A stretch of DNA of 64,000 nucleotides from positions 2,356,001 through 2,420,000 of the forward strand of contig NZ_CP042596.1 in assembly GCF_009914315.1 (NCBI RefSeq). Direction: 5' to 3'. Shown piece after piece: positions 18,701-27,898 of this stretch. The position numbers and the translations under genes were made by a program. Source of the stretch: Granulicella sp. WH15. GTDB lineage: Bacteria; Acidobacteriota; Terriglobia; Terriglobales; Acidobacteriaceae. The notes under the pieces are model-generated. The model was not told where the DNA came from. It worked only from the letters and a program-made list of their open reading frames with translations, and made no database searches. Positions within the stretch are counted from its first letter, which is position 1, and each line of letters opens with the position of its first letter.

Positions 18701-19221
18701 TCAACTTGAAACAACAGCCTACCTTTGCTTCGAGCCTTGCCTCGCATCTTGCCAACGGCTGGGCAGTCTCCGGCATTCAGCGCTACCAGAGCGGCTTCCC
18801 GATCGAGATAACAGCTACGAACAATCTGGCCATCTTCAATAGCCATCTGAGGCCTAACCTGGTTCCAGGTGCCGACCCATTGACCCATATCTCGAATGGG
18901 AAACTGAACCCGACTGATCCCTCCATGGACAGCATCTTCAATAAGGCGGCGTTCACCGACCCCGTCGATTCATTCGGCAATCTCCCCCCGTCGTCTTCAA
19001 ACATCCGCAACTTTCCGGTACTGTCGGAGAGCTTTGCGGTCACTAAACATACGCAACTCACGGAACACTTGGATTGGATCTTCTATACCCAGTTCTTCAA
19101 CGCGTTCAACCGGCATCGCTTCACAACGATCGGGGCGAACGCTGACAATGCCAGCTTCGGCATCCCGAGCAATGTAAGCATGCCAAGGCAGATTCAATTC
19201 GGGACGCGGTTTCTGTTCTAA
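15793..19221 (+). CDS. TonB-dependent receptor, Oar-like, with carboxypeptidase-regulatory domain
   Basis: A 1142-residue outer-membrane protein. A signal peptide (residues 1-24, ending MFAQ) is followed by a CarboxypepD_reg-like beta-sandwich at about 27-105 (ITGSVTDTSGALVQRAHVTV), a plug region at about 130-230 and a long beta-barrel ending in a C-terminal aromatic (FGTRFLF). This is the Oar-like receptor class greatly expanded in Acidobacteria, thought to import glycans or peptides. ATG 15793 is chosen because the preceding 33 in-frame codons carry no signal sequence. Its place after the GH27 gene suggests uptake of oligosaccharides, but the substrate cannot be read from sequence. Confidence 0.95.
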   Translation: MKTAIRFRKQHLVCLFMLIAPGMFAQTAQITGSVTDTSGALVQRAHVTVHDLDTNVVTWLETNTGGNYEAAALPPGRYTVLAEASGFQSTEKTGITLFVDTPVRVDFKLQPGGSNQTVTVTDSDLTQENNAEIATEISGKQYLELPLEQVGRIRSPTSFVYLAPGVQGNLQLNGQEYTGATNVIAVHGSNIWNTELLVDGIPGGQTRIIGNYTESSPAVDAMREFKITTTQLPADYGHTGAAVGSFAVKSGTNQWHGSIYEYFRNNALDSNNWLAKHGGNQLAPTHQNEFGATIGGPLSIPHLYNGRDRTFFFFAYGGSRKSGADTFDTAQVPTPQELQGDFSTYSRKIYDPATTAPNPKGTGFVRTQFPSNKITHFDPLAQQLLKLFPSPNQPTGSTVNYGNWDGEVLLNPDTYTAKVDEEIRPNHRVSVTYIRTYIPRLETTSPLPEPLTTGIHQLVGSHTARVAYNWILSSSLLNQLVFGFNRFTNLQNPTADASSYPEAQPLTKITGGLFPSITFTNGYATIGNISSSNQAENDFVYRDALSWTVRKHSIRFGGEFRAAQYNDNNPIQPTSTYGFATLETANPQSTGGTGDGFASFLLGQVETASIAYSSPLHTRKHYTGFFVQDDWKATTKLTVNLGLRYEWSGAPTEKDNRTSIVSLTTPNPGAGNLPGALVFAGPPPVGIGKSNLFPTDYTGIGPRFGFAYQVHPGIVLRGGYGIYYSDILPNTALSQVGFQVATSFSTPNNGVNPAFVFSQGPNVNLPQGPNLSPTAGNGQNQAYYGPHVDAMPRTQQWSLSLQHQLTPNLLLELAYVGVHNTRQVAPNMVNINQVDPKYLALGTLLTESATSSDAKKASIVLPYSGFTGSVAQALRPYPQYTTLTSQAAKVGASEYNGGEAIIRKRTSFGLALNANYTFSKNMGYNNPTLAGNGGVNNSLQNQYNPRAEWSLMEQDVHHALNLYYTYELPFNLKQQPTFASSLASHLANGWAVSGIQRYQSGFPIEITATNNLAIFNSHLRPNLVPGADPLTHISNGKLNPTDPSMDSIFNKAAFTDPVDSFGNLPPSSSNIRNFPVLSESFAVTKHTQLTEHLDWIFYTQFFNAFNRHRFTTIGANADNASFGIPSNVSMPRQIQFGTRFLF

Positions 19222-19277
19222 CCACGACGACGCGGTCAGTTGATCCCAGCCGGCCGTGTCAACGTCCAGAGGATCCT

Positions 19278-19370
19278 ATGCATAAAGTTCGGAGTGCCAC
19301 GATCCTTGCCGTTGAGCTCGTTGGGTTAGCTGCATTCATCTGTTCCCCTTCTTACTCCGCGGGGGAATAG
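19278..19370 (+). pseudogene. Orphan signal-peptide stub
   Basis: A 30-codon frame (MHKVRSATILAVELVGLAAF...) reads like a signal peptide behind a GAGGA site but stops at TAG just where a mature protein should begin. It may be the start of a gene whose body was deleted. A functional micro-peptide cannot be excluded. Confidence 0.25.
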
Positions 19371-20029
19371 AATACTCCGCACGTCCTTACTTGCGGTCGC
19401 TCTCGAGTTGATGAGAGCGAAATCAGAACCGGGCTGAATGGCACCTCGTTGGTTTCGGTCTGGACCTGAACACCCGAAACGAACAAAGGGATGCCGCAAG
19501 AACTCGTAAAGAATTTCTCAACTATCAACGAATGCAAACCAGTTAGTGGAGGAACTGATCTTCTCATTACTCTTCACACGATGCGGCAGCTTTGGTTTCG
19601 CGTAAAGATGGGGCAACGCTCTTCAGTGCGAGAGTGAAAAATGCGCATTCGACAATTCTGCTATATGCAGCATCCTCAAGCGATACTTGCCTCCTTGGCC
19701 AGTTGACTATCAACAATGCATCAGGAATAGCCAAATCATGTTGCTTTCTGCCAAGATCGAATGCTCTAGCGAAGCCTATCCTCATTAATGAATGAAAATA
19801 GGTTGAGCTATTTCGGTGTCCTATCAGGCTTTCTGTTCGCGCTTAGCAGGCCATAGTCCTGAAGTCGTGCAATGGGCGGGTTGCTTGATGTCAAGACATT
19901 CGACTGCTCGCCTGACACTCTTGTGTCAACGCGCCAATAGCATCGTCTCTTCAGCACGCTAGTTGCAATCTGTCCGACAGATTCGCAGTGATGGACACGT
20001 GCGACTTGGTGACAAAAGGAAAGCTCTCC
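19371..20029. other. Intergenic region with decayed coding traces
   Basis: The minus-strand frame 19567-19785 (71 codons after its ATG, with LGRKQHDLAIPDALL) shares a peptide pattern with 4774-4810 and could be the C-terminal half of a PIN-domain toxin. A perfect inverted repeat TGACAC-TCTT-GTGTCA lies at 19913-19928. Nothing else was recognised. Confidence 0.3.
19913..19928. promoter_or_regulatory. Inverted repeat upstream of the condensation-domain gene
   Basis: TGACAC-N4-GTGTCA, a perfect 6-4-6 dyad about 100 bp before ATG 20030. The size suits a dimeric regulator; which one is not evident. Confidence 0.35.
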
Positions 20030-21267
20030 ATGTCGGTAAACTCTGTTGATGTAGTGCGTCCTCTCGGCGCTATTGAAGAACTATTATGGCTATTTGGTCA
20101 TAGCTCGCCAAAACAATTCTGCTTGGTTGCCGAGGTCGATGGCAGCACTGCGATCGCAGAGTGGCGTGTCGCGCTCGACGCTCTGCAGCAATGCCATCCT
20201 ATGCTGTCCGTCTCCATCGATTCAACTTATAGCCGCGTTCCCCACTTCGTGCGTGCTGAAGGTCACCCCATTCCGCTGAGGGTCGCCGAAGGAGATACGA
20301 CATGGGAACGTGAATCCGAGAGAGAGATTCGCATGCCGTTTGACCCAACCAATGCTCCCCTCATTCGCGTCGTCTTGATCCACAAGCCAGAAAAGACCTT
20401 CGTGCTTTTGGTGCTGCACCACGCCATCGGTGATGGCGCGGCGTCCGTATTCCTGTTGCGGGACCTGCTTAGAGCACTTTCCGGTGATCGTCTTGAACGG
20501 CAGGCTTTCCCACGCTCGCTGGATGAGATTGTCGGTGTCCCGGTACGTACTTCGTCCGAGCAAGGTGCCGTGCTCTCTCAAGAGCTTGCAAAAATGCTCG
20601 CTCAGGCCCCAGTACACGTAGAGAGCCGCGCGCTTTCCGCCGAACTAACGAGCAGAATCCGCAAGCTTGCCGGCAGGAAAACACCGCCATCCACGACATC
20701 CTCTGCGCAGCCATCGCAGTGGCAGGTAGAGAAATCGACCATATGTGGCGCGACAATCCGCTCCGGATCTTTTCGCCTGTCAATATTCGCAGCTTGCTGG
20801 GGCTCACCGACGAGTGCGTGGACGCCTTTTCCAAAGCGGTGACCGTCATCGAAGCGAACTCCGGCGGTAACCTTTGGGAACTGGCGCGCGTAGTTCGAGA
20901 AACCCTACTTCCGTTCGAGACAGCAGAGGGTAACGCGCCCATCATCACAGCAATCAGTGAGGCTATGGCCGGCAATATGAACGTTGTGGAAGCGCTTGCA
21001 TTTAGTTACGCTGCATTCTCTGAACAGCTGATGATATTCAACCTAAGCACAGTGCCCCTTGCCCCAGGCTTTGGCAGTTTCACGATTAAGTCGCTTTGGG
21101 CCCCAGTCTTTCTACGCGGCCATGCACACGAACAGACAGTCGGCGTCACGTCCATTGACGACTCAATAAGACTCGTCCATACCAGCTGGATCCCAATACC
21201 TGATCTCTTGGAACGTACTGAAAGGAAGCTCGAAGAAGCCTGCGTACCGATTCCGATTGAAGCGTAA
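20030..21267 (+). pseudogene. Condensation-domain acyltransferase, frameshifted
   Basis: Encodes a condensation-domain (chloramphenicol-acetyltransferase fold) protein of about 413 residues, like stand-alone PapA-type acyltransferases. The catalytic motif HHAIGDG is intact at about residues 127-133. Around 20675-20690 the frame breaks: frame one continues GRKTPPSTTSS, while the homologous reading shifts to ENTAIHDILCAAIAVAG and runs on to 21267. Loss of one G in the AGGAAAAC stretch would explain it. ATG 20030 follows AAAGGAAAG. It is either a recent pseudogene, a sequencing error at a short A run, or, less likely, programmed frameshifting. Confidence 0.75.
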
Positions 21268-21449
21268 CTGGGTCAGGACAAATCTGCGAAAAGCTTCGCT
21301 ACCCTGGCTTTGGGACCTTGGCGCATGCGGTTGCGACTGGACCGGCGCCAACCTGAACCGGCAGACAACAGATCTACACAACCGATAAGACGCGCATTTA
21401 TCTCATTTTCAATGGCAAGGGAGCACATGATTCAAACGAATAGCTCAGC

Positions 21450-21833
21450 ACGGGCATGGAGTCGCCTTGGAGAGTCCTCCCGTTAATCTGACCCGCATCG
21501 GAGGATCTATCGCCATAGCCTCCGTGGTGCTCATGGTGATCAAGAGCAGTGCCGTTCGGTCTATTACGAAGCCTCTTGCATCGGTTGACCAGATGGCGCT
21601 TACTAACTATCTCGCGACAAGTATCCTCCTTCAGTTCGTTTCCTCTGGGCCCGTGGAAGCTGTACGGCCAGTTCGAGTACTACCAGCTGTACTATGTCGT
21701 GTTTGCTGTTTGGATCTTCAATCTCGTAAGCTGCTCGATCTGGCTGCGTTATTTCAACTTCGGCCCAATGGAATGGCTATGGCGTTCCCTCACATACTGG
21801 AAGATACAACCCATTCTCTCCCACAATGCATAA
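21450..21833 (+). pseudogene. DUF418 family membrane protein, C-terminal remnant
   Basis: Two overlapping frames give the C-terminal part of a DUF418 protein: MALTNYLATSILLQFVSSG in one, then WKLYGQFEYYQLYYVVF and WLRYFNFGPMEWLWRSLTYW in another, with the break near 21640. The N-terminal two thirds are missing. The family signature FGPMEWLWRSLTYWK is clear. The gene is both truncated and frameshifted. Confidence 0.65.
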
Positions 21834-22138
21834 ACTGGGCGGAGGCCGTGACTACGGCAACCAGATCCTGGACCTCTTGAATCAGGACGGCGTGCGGGCG
21901 CAGTCACGAGGATGAGTAAACGCCGCGGGAAAACTTTCCCAGAGTACACTTTGAACTGCTCCGGGCTCAATTGTCACAAGATTGTCAAAAATAAAACTAT
22001 CTATTAGATGGTAGGCTAAGTTCGATATAATCACTGATGTCGAGGTCATCTGCAATCAACAAAGGCTGACCTGCATTCGGAGAGAAGTCGATAGAACCCT
22101 ATATGTGCGCTCTGAGGAATTTGAGGGAAGTCTAAGTC
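21834..22138. other. Intergenic region before the AraC gene
   Basis: No gene seen. Two ATTGTCA direct repeats start at 21970 and 21981, one helical turn apart, and an ATCTA-T-TAGAT dyad lies about 20 bp further on, in AT-rich sequence. These may be regulatory sites for the AraC-type gene downstream. Confidence 0.35.
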
Positions 22139-23068
22139 ATGGATGCCCTGATCAACGTCCCCACTGTCTGGGATCAGCTTGCTGAAACCATGTATTTAAA
22201 GGATCTGCCCACTGCTGAAGTCAAGGTGTCTAATCTTGCCTCATGTTCATTTGCCAGACTCCAAAGCAGCTGCGGACTACCGGGACTAGCGCGACCGGTC
22301 GTTGGAGAGCATGGCTACATCGTTGCGCTGCAACTCAAGGCAATCCCTTTCATCGAGCAATTCCTGGGTACGAAAAAAGTATCAAGCGGCCCATACCCTG
22401 TTGGTGGCGTCAGCGCAATCAACCTAGTGGATCAGCCAGCTGTCCTGCTCCCCAATCCCTTCGACACCTTGCTTCTGCATATCACGCAAACCGCGCTGGA
22501 TGAATTTGCTTATGCTCACGGCGCGTCCAGGGTAGAAAAGTTGGTTTGGCCTCACGGAGCCTTTGATCCTGTTGTTCACTCTCTCGGACAATCTCTCGTC
22601 TGCGCCCTAGACCATCCCGTCCTTAGCTCAAGGCTATTTCTGGACTATGTCTTGCAGGCGTTGAACTGCCACTTCGTCTGCTCCTATGGCAAAGCTACGC
22701 AAGCGTCTCTAACTTTTCGCGGGGGGCTCTCTCCCTCGCAGAGGCGACGGGCAACAGAGTTGCTGGATGCGCATCTCGATGGAAACATTGCTCTTCAACA
22801 AGTTGCGGAAGCCTGCGATCTGTCTTTAGGCCACTTCGCACGTGCCTTCACAAAGACCTTTCGCAAACCGCCTCATAGGTGGTTGACCGAGAGGCGCGTA
22901 GACAGGGCCAAGAGTCTTATGAGCGATTCTCTCCTGTCCCTGGCCGACATCGCCGCCCGGTGTGGATTTACGGACCAATCAGCCCTCTCCCGCTCCTTCA
23001 AACGACTTTACGGGATCAGTCCGGGAACATGGCGGCGCAGCACCTCCGGCAGGACTAAAGGACTCTGA
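22139..23068 (+). CDS. AraC-family transcriptional regulator
   Basis: A 309-residue regulator. The C-terminal AraC domain has both helix-turn-helix units: NIALQQVAEACDLSLGHFARAF (about 220-241) and LLSLADIAARCGFTDQSALSRSF (about 268-290), ending in FKRLYGISPGTWRR. The N-terminal half has no recognised ligand fold. It is the first intact gene after two decayed ones, so its original target may be gone. Confidence 0.9.
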   Translation: MDALINVPTVWDQLAETMYLKDLPTAEVKVSNLASCSFARLQSSCGLPGLARPVVGEHGYIVALQLKAIPFIEQFLGTKKVSSGPYPVGGVSAINLVDQPAVLLPNPFDTLLLHITQTALDEFAYAHGASRVEKLVWPHGAFDPVVHSLGQSLVCALDHPVLSSRLFLDYVLQALNCHFVCSYGKATQASLTFRGGLSPSQRRRATELLDAHLDGNIALQQVAEACDLSLGHFARAFTKTFRKPPHRWLTERRVDRAKSLMSDSLLSLADIAARCGFTDQSALSRSFKRLYGISPGTWRRSTSGRTKGL

Positions 23069-23284
23069 GATTCGATTCGTTACGCGACGAATTCAGACGA
23101 AACCACGCAACTGAGGCTGACCGAATATCGCGACCGGCCGCAGAGGGAAGCCTCGATGCGAATGATCACTCGCGGCTTGTCCCGCGATTATCCATCAACT
23201 TTATGCAACTATAATACATACAGATAAGATTGCGCTCCACGGCGCATCTATGCTCCGGCACCACTACGTCACAAGGATTCCAGC

Positions 23285-23764
23285 ATGATCGACATTCAGT
23301 TTCCCACTGCGCTCCAGATCATGCTGAGTCTGGCGCTGGCTCAACAAGAGGCGGTTCCTCAACTGAGTTCTTCTCAGCTTGCTCAGAGTCTCGGTGCAAA
23401 TCCAAGCTTTGTGCGCAAGCTTCTTGTGCCACTTGTTCAAGACAAACTTGTAGATTCGATTATGGGCAAGACTGGGGGCGTGCGTCTGGCTCGGACTCCG
23501 GACAAGATCACGTTGCGTGACATCTATCGCTCCGTAGTCAAAGACAAGAAAATCTGGGCGCCACGGACGGGAATCCCGCACCGGTGCCTAGTCAGTTCGA
23601 ATGTCCAGAGCTACTTCGAAGAACTCATCGACGACGCAGAGGAAGCTGTCCAATCGACGCTGGGAAGACGCACACTCCTTCAGGCGCTAACGGAGCTCCA
23701 GCGCCGCGCGGCCGTGACCGAGGTCTCTGGCAGGGCGAAGCAAGAGCGCCTATCAAGGCGATAG
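23285..23764 (+). CDS. Rrf2-family transcriptional regulator
   Basis: A 159-residue Rrf2 protein. The winged helix reads SSSQLAQSLGANPSFVRKLLVPLVQDKLVDS, followed by the wing GKTGGVRLAR. Only one Cys (PHRCLV) is present, not the three that bind an iron-sulfur cluster in IscR or NsrR, so it belongs with the cluster-free YwnA-like branch. No obvious partner gene adjoins it. Confidence 0.85.
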   Translation: MIDIQFPTALQIMLSLALAQQEAVPQLSSSQLAQSLGANPSFVRKLLVPLVQDKLVDSIMGKTGGVRLARTPDKITLRDIYRSVVKDKKIWAPRTGIPHRCLVSSNVQSYFEELIDDAEEAVQSTLGRRTLLQALTELQRRAAVTEVSGRAKQERLSRR

Positions 23765-24026
23765 CGCGACGATGAACACTACCCTACGACAGGAGTGAGA
23801 TCGATCTCTCGCGTCGAAACTGCCGGCGCTTAGCACGCCGCTTCCCAGCAGATTTCGAAGTAGAGCTAATGTCTTTCCGAGGCCCGATCTACCAATTCTG
23901 CGAAGTCTTAGGTCGCTCCTGATGTCTGATAGAACTGCTTCAAGCAGAAGCGGAAATTTGGCAGCGTAGACCTCGAAAGCCTGACTCGATTCCCTCTTCC
24001 ATTGCTCCCCAGATCGCTATCTCCGC
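23765..24026. other. Intergenic, long open minus-strand frame without a start
   Basis: A minus-strand frame of about 84 codons downstream of the degenerate receiver gene reads QAFEVYAAKFPLLLEAVLSD but has no plausible start and no recognised domain. It is possibly a remnant of a longer reading frame and is not called as a gene. Confidence 0.2.
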
Positions 24027-24338
24027 TCAGATACCGCCTTGAGGTGACGAGGCCCACTCTGCTTCAAACATCTCGGATAAATACTTTACCTGGGTCTCCA
24101 CTAGGCCGATGAGAACTGTTCGTAAGTGCGGCCTGACGGCACGGGCCCATAGCAGTGGCTCAGATCTCGTCCGCTTAACTCTGGGACTTCCGAGCATAAG
24201 GAGATTGGTGCTATAAAGGGCGCCGGGGTTGATATAGGTTTCCGGCGATTGGGGGACGAGTACCGAATGCCCGAATCCTGTCAATGCATTGAAGCAAGCA
24301 TGTCGTACATTGGAGGCTGCATCAATCACTGCAATCAT
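24027..24338 (-). CDS. Degenerate receiver-like small protein
   Basis: A 103-residue protein starting IAVIDAASNVRHACFNALTG, which resembles the first strand and helix of a response-regulator receiver. The acidic pair is reduced to one Asp and no phosphoacceptor Asp is evident (LLMLGSPRV). No output domain. An in-frame ATG at 24362 would add eight residues. The assignment rests partly on context: it is divergent from a histidine kinase and has a promoter of the five-copy box family directly upstream. It may be a signalling partner without phosphotransfer. Confidence 0.5.
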   Translation of the reverse strand: MIAVIDAASNVRHACFNALTGFGHSVLVPQSPETYINPGALYSTNLLMLGSPRVKRTRSEPLLWARAVRPHLRTVLIGLVETQVKYLSEMFEAEWASSPQGGI

Positions 24339-24382
24339 CGGTTGGCTCCTGGCACCCGTCACTGCAATTCGCTTCGTGGTTA

Positions 24383-24429
24383 ATGGTAGCCCCTCCGATC
24401 CACGCTGCCAATTATCACTTTCTATAGGT
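24383..24429 (-). promoter_or_regulatory. Promoter with 21-bp activator box, copy 2
   Basis: Reading on the minus strand, the box (24429 to 24409) differs from the consensus only by G for C at position 8. It runs into -35-like TTGGCA (24411-24406) and, after 17 bp, -10-like TACCAT (24388-24383). Predicted start near 24376, about 38 nt before ATG 24338. Confidence 0.7.
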
Positions 24430-24555
24430 GGCCAAGTCGCACTGACTACCGCGGGCAGTGCTGCGTGAGCGATAATTTCAGCGAACTACCCCTGAACTGA
24501 ACACCTTGCAGGCTTTTCAGTCCCCTACCTTCCGCTAGAAAGGATCCACCGAATC

Positions 24556-26304
24556 TTGGCGCATCTTAAGGCTTGCATATTTACGATACTTGTTTGCGCG
24601 TCTGCCGTGCTTGTCGGTTATTACCTGGATGAGCCAGGGTCAAGCCTTCTCATCGCAGCGATGGTTACGAGCCTCTTTCTCGGTAGAAAGGAGAGCCTCT
24701 TCGCCATTGGTTTATTGCTTATTCCTTTCGACTACCTTTTTCTGCAACCTAGATTCAGCTTCGCTATGACCTCCCATTCAGTTGAGAGACTTGCGGTATT
24801 CGTAGGAGCGATGCTCTTCGCAACCGAATTGATACACGCGAAGAAACAGTCCGATCGTTCCAGGCTGCAGGGGGAGATGGAGTTTCGCGCGCTTGCAGAA
24901 ACATGCCCGGACTGCATCCTCATCGTAAGCGACCAGCAGCTAATTCGATTCTTGAATCCTGCCGCAGTGAAGATGTTCGGCTATTCCCAAGAGGAGTTAC
25001 TTGGCATCCCCATATCGCGCCTGCTTCCTGAATTAGCTTTCAGCCTATCGCAGACCGAAGAATTTCTGGCTCTCCATAAGAATGGCAGCCGATTCCATGT
25101 AGAGTCCAGTTGGGGACAGTTTGCAGACAAGACGACAATCTTTCTGCGGGATGTAACAGACCGCAAGAGTATGCAAGCGCAACTTGAGGCAAGTGAGGCG
25201 AGCCTGCGCCTCACGCTCGATACGATTCCCGGCCTGGTGTACAGTCGGCCTCCAGATGGCGAGCTTGACTATGCAAATCGTCATCTGATGGATTTTTTCG
25301 GGTTCACCCTAGAGGACGTTAAACGTGGTGTCTGGAGGGACGGGCTACACCCAGACGAAACGGAGTTCGTGCTCTCGAAGATGAAAGAGGGCGCTGCTCT
25401 TGGGAAGCCTTACACATTCGACTGCAGGCATCGCTTGGAAGATGGCACCTACGGATGGATACACTCTGCGGTGGAGCCTCTCATAGGCCCGGATGGGCAG
25501 GTCGTTCGTTGGTATGGCCTGATAACTGACATAGGCGCCTGGAAAAAAGCAGAAGAGTCATTGCGCCAGACGCAGACGAGACTTGCGATAGCCTCTCGGA
25601 TCGCAGTCGCGTCAGAACTGGCTGCTTCTATTGTTCACGAAATTAGCCAGCCGCTTGCTGCTATGGTGGCGAATGGTCAATCCAGCCTTCGTTGGTTGGG
25701 AACCAACCCACCCAATCATGACAACGCTAAAGCAGCTGCCGAACGGATCGTTCGCGATGGGAAGGATGCAACTGAAATTATTCAGGGTCTCCGCAATCTC
25801 TTCAAACGCGCGGAACCGCAGAAATCAGCGGTTGCACTTCGAAAGATCGTAGGCGAAGTTTTGGCTCTGCTTCAGCCCAGAACTCAAAAGGAAGGCGTCC
25901 GGACTAAGTTGCAAATTGCACCCGACCTTCCGCCGATGTTAGGCGATCCCATTCAACTGCAACAGGTCCTGCTCAATCTCGTTTCAAACGCGATCGATGC
26001 AATGCACTCAGTTGTAGGTCGGTCCAAGAATCTCATGATCCGTGCTCGGCGGATCGACGACAACTCGATATTGACCGAGATCGAAGACTCCGGCACCGGA
26101 GTTTTAGATCATGAGAAGATTTTTGAGACCTTCTTTACAACCAAAGAAAACGGCATGGGGATGGGCCTCTCGGTCTGCAGGACCATCGTCACGGCTCATG
26201 GAGGTCGTTTATGGGCCTCCCCGGCATTTACATCCGGCACTGTCTTCTCGTTCACGATTCCGATTGAAACTGAGACACCTGAGGAAGTTATAACACCCAC
26301 GTAG
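24556..26304 (+). CDS. DUF4118-PAS-PAS sensor histidine kinase
   Basis: A 582-residue kinase. Residues 1-95 form a DUF4118-like four-helix membrane region (LVGYYLDEPGSSLLIAAM...). A PAS domain follows at about 110-215 and a second PAS with PAC motif at about 220-335. The HisKA box is SIVHEISQPLAAM with H361. The ATPase has an N box (LNLVSNAIDAM) and G boxes (EDSGTGVLDHEKIFETFFTT, GMGMGLSVC). It is built like FixL-type kinases that pair with FixJ regulators; two such regulators are in this window (3845, 38371) but none is adjacent. The start codon is TTG 24556 behind AAAGGA. Confidence 0.92.
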   Translation: MAHLKACIFTILVCASAVLVGYYLDEPGSSLLIAAMVTSLFLGRKESLFAIGLLLIPFDYLFLQPRFSFAMTSHSVERLAVFVGAMLFATELIHAKKQSDRSRLQGEMEFRALAETCPDCILIVSDQQLIRFLNPAAVKMFGYSQEELLGIPISRLLPELAFSLSQTEEFLALHKNGSRFHVESSWGQFADKTTIFLRDVTDRKSMQAQLEASEASLRLTLDTIPGLVYSRPPDGELDYANRHLMDFFGFTLEDVKRGVWRDGLHPDETEFVLSKMKEGAALGKPYTFDCRHRLEDGTYGWIHSAVEPLIGPDGQVVRWYGLITDIGAWKKAEESLRQTQTRLAIASRIAVASELAASIVHEISQPLAAMVANGQSSLRWLGTNPPNHDNAKAAAERIVRDGKDATEIIQGLRNLFKRAEPQKSAVALRKIVGEVLALLQPRTQKEGVRTKLQIAPDLPPMLGDPIQLQQVLLNLVSNAIDAMHSVVGRSKNLMIRARRIDDNSILTEIEDSGTGVLDHEKIFETFFTTKENGMGMGLSVCRTIVTAHGGRLWASPAFTSGTVFSFTIPIETETPEEVITPT

Positions 26305-26949
26305 ACAGGCGAAAATTTACGGGGGTACCGGCTATCCTGTTAAAACCATGCCCCAGCACGAACAGGACGAGCGCTACCCGCCACAACCTCCGACCTCGTC
26401 GAGTCTGCAGGCACCAAAGGCGCGCCCCTCATCACACTAGTCGCCGTCTGATTTGTGAGGAAGCCCACTGGGATATAGAAAAACCCGTCTCCAGTACGTT
26501 GTGGCATTGGAAATAGTCCGCAAGTGTACTAGCGGTGAGACGGGCCGGACAAAGTTGTGACATAAATGTGACAACGAAGCCCAGGCATTCACGCAGAATA
26601 AGTACTACCGAGCGGGAAGGCCGGGTACTACTCAAGGATGGAGCCGAAAGAGTCAGATCTTGAGACGAAGCGGATGTATGTAGCCGCGCCTCTGATGGCG
26701 CTGACTCCAGCCGCATAAAGCTGTTCTATTACCTGCCTTATATCGGCTCCGACGATACATATATTTACCTGCACAAGCACGCAATGTGCTTGCGCACCAG
26801 GGTGAGGATTAAACCCTAAAGTGCGATGCAATCTTTCCACGTCGCCTCTATTTACGGCGATGGTGATCGCGGTCGGTTTGTATGCGACAAGCTGATGACC
26901 GGAGTGCTACAGGTGGCTTCTTGCCTGGCGACGACGGTCGGGCTGCTGG
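26305..26949. other. Intergenic region, no supported gene
   Basis: 645 bp. One minus-strand frame, 26628-26840 (70 codons, containing VLVQVNICIVGADIRQVIEQLY), reads somewhat protein-like, but no family is recognised. Nothing else stands out. Confidence 0.25.
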
Positions 26950-27770
26950 CGGTCTTTATACGACTAAGGAAGACCACGCGAGGAGACCTGACCTGAAAGC
27001 GAGCTTCTTTGGGATGGGGCAGCAGGCTTTGCTTGCAATCTATGGCGTTAGAACGGAACTCTGATGGAGATGAGTTATGCGTTCTGTGCCGTGCGTCTAA
27101 TCCTGCTGTACCGGCCGTCGGCGAGGTCTGCGCTTTCCTGCTGGCGTGGCGTCTGCGCATGAGGAAGGCACTGGGCCTGACAGCATTGCTTGCTGGATCG
27201 TTACTCCCCTTGTTGGCGTGGAAGCTTTTCTCTTATTCGTACTTCGGGTTAATCCTGCCGACTACTCTGCGCTCGAAGACAGTTGCGGGCGTGATTCTCT
27301 GGAATCCTGGGATCTTGAGACAGTATGTCGAACTCGTGGGCTTCTCTCAGCTGTGGCCCGTACTTCTCTTCGTTGGGTGCCTCGCCGTAGTGGCAAGAAA
27401 GCGGCTCAACGTGCCAGAGCACTTTTGGTTGCCAATTGCCGGGACCGCTGCAATTGCGGGCTTTCATTATCTGCGAGCCGTGAGGTTGGAAGCGCCGGGA
27501 GGTACCTGTTGATTCTGTTCCCCATGGTTTGCTCGGAGGGGCAGAGGTGTTGTCGCTTGTGATGCGGGCCATGCCACGGTGGAAATGGAGACACATTCTT
27601 TCCGCGGCGCTGGTGTTGCACTCTGGTCTTTAACGCACTTTGGATTGTGCCACCCCTGCGGAGCTTTCAGAAAGCGTACTTCGTGATGATGCAGCAGGCT
27701 GCGGAATACCTGGCAGGAGCGGCGGTGCCGCAGGAACTCGCATTACTCGAGGTCGTAGTAGTGCGATAAC
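26950..27770 (+). pseudogene. Decayed GT-C type glycosyltransferase
   Basis: Fragments in different frames together read like the membrane half of a dolichyl-phosphate-mannose type (GT39/ArnT-like) glycosyltransferase: LLPLLAWKLFSYSYFGLILPTT, then HFWLPIAGTAAIAGFHYLRAV, then GRYLLILFPMV, and finally NALWIVPPLRSFQKAYFVMM ending at about 27768. At least three frameshifts are needed. The family call rests on hydrophobic pattern and the LILPTT/GRYLLILFPMV blocks, so it is moderate. Confidence 0.5.
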
Positions 27771-27898
27771 ATGACGCGACGTCTATAGGCTAGGCGAGAT
27801 TGCTATTACTCAAGACGACGGTCTCGACGTCATATCAAATGCGCCTCGGACGAAGCGGCGAGACGCCAGACCTAGCGCCTCGCTCTTCGCAGTATCCG

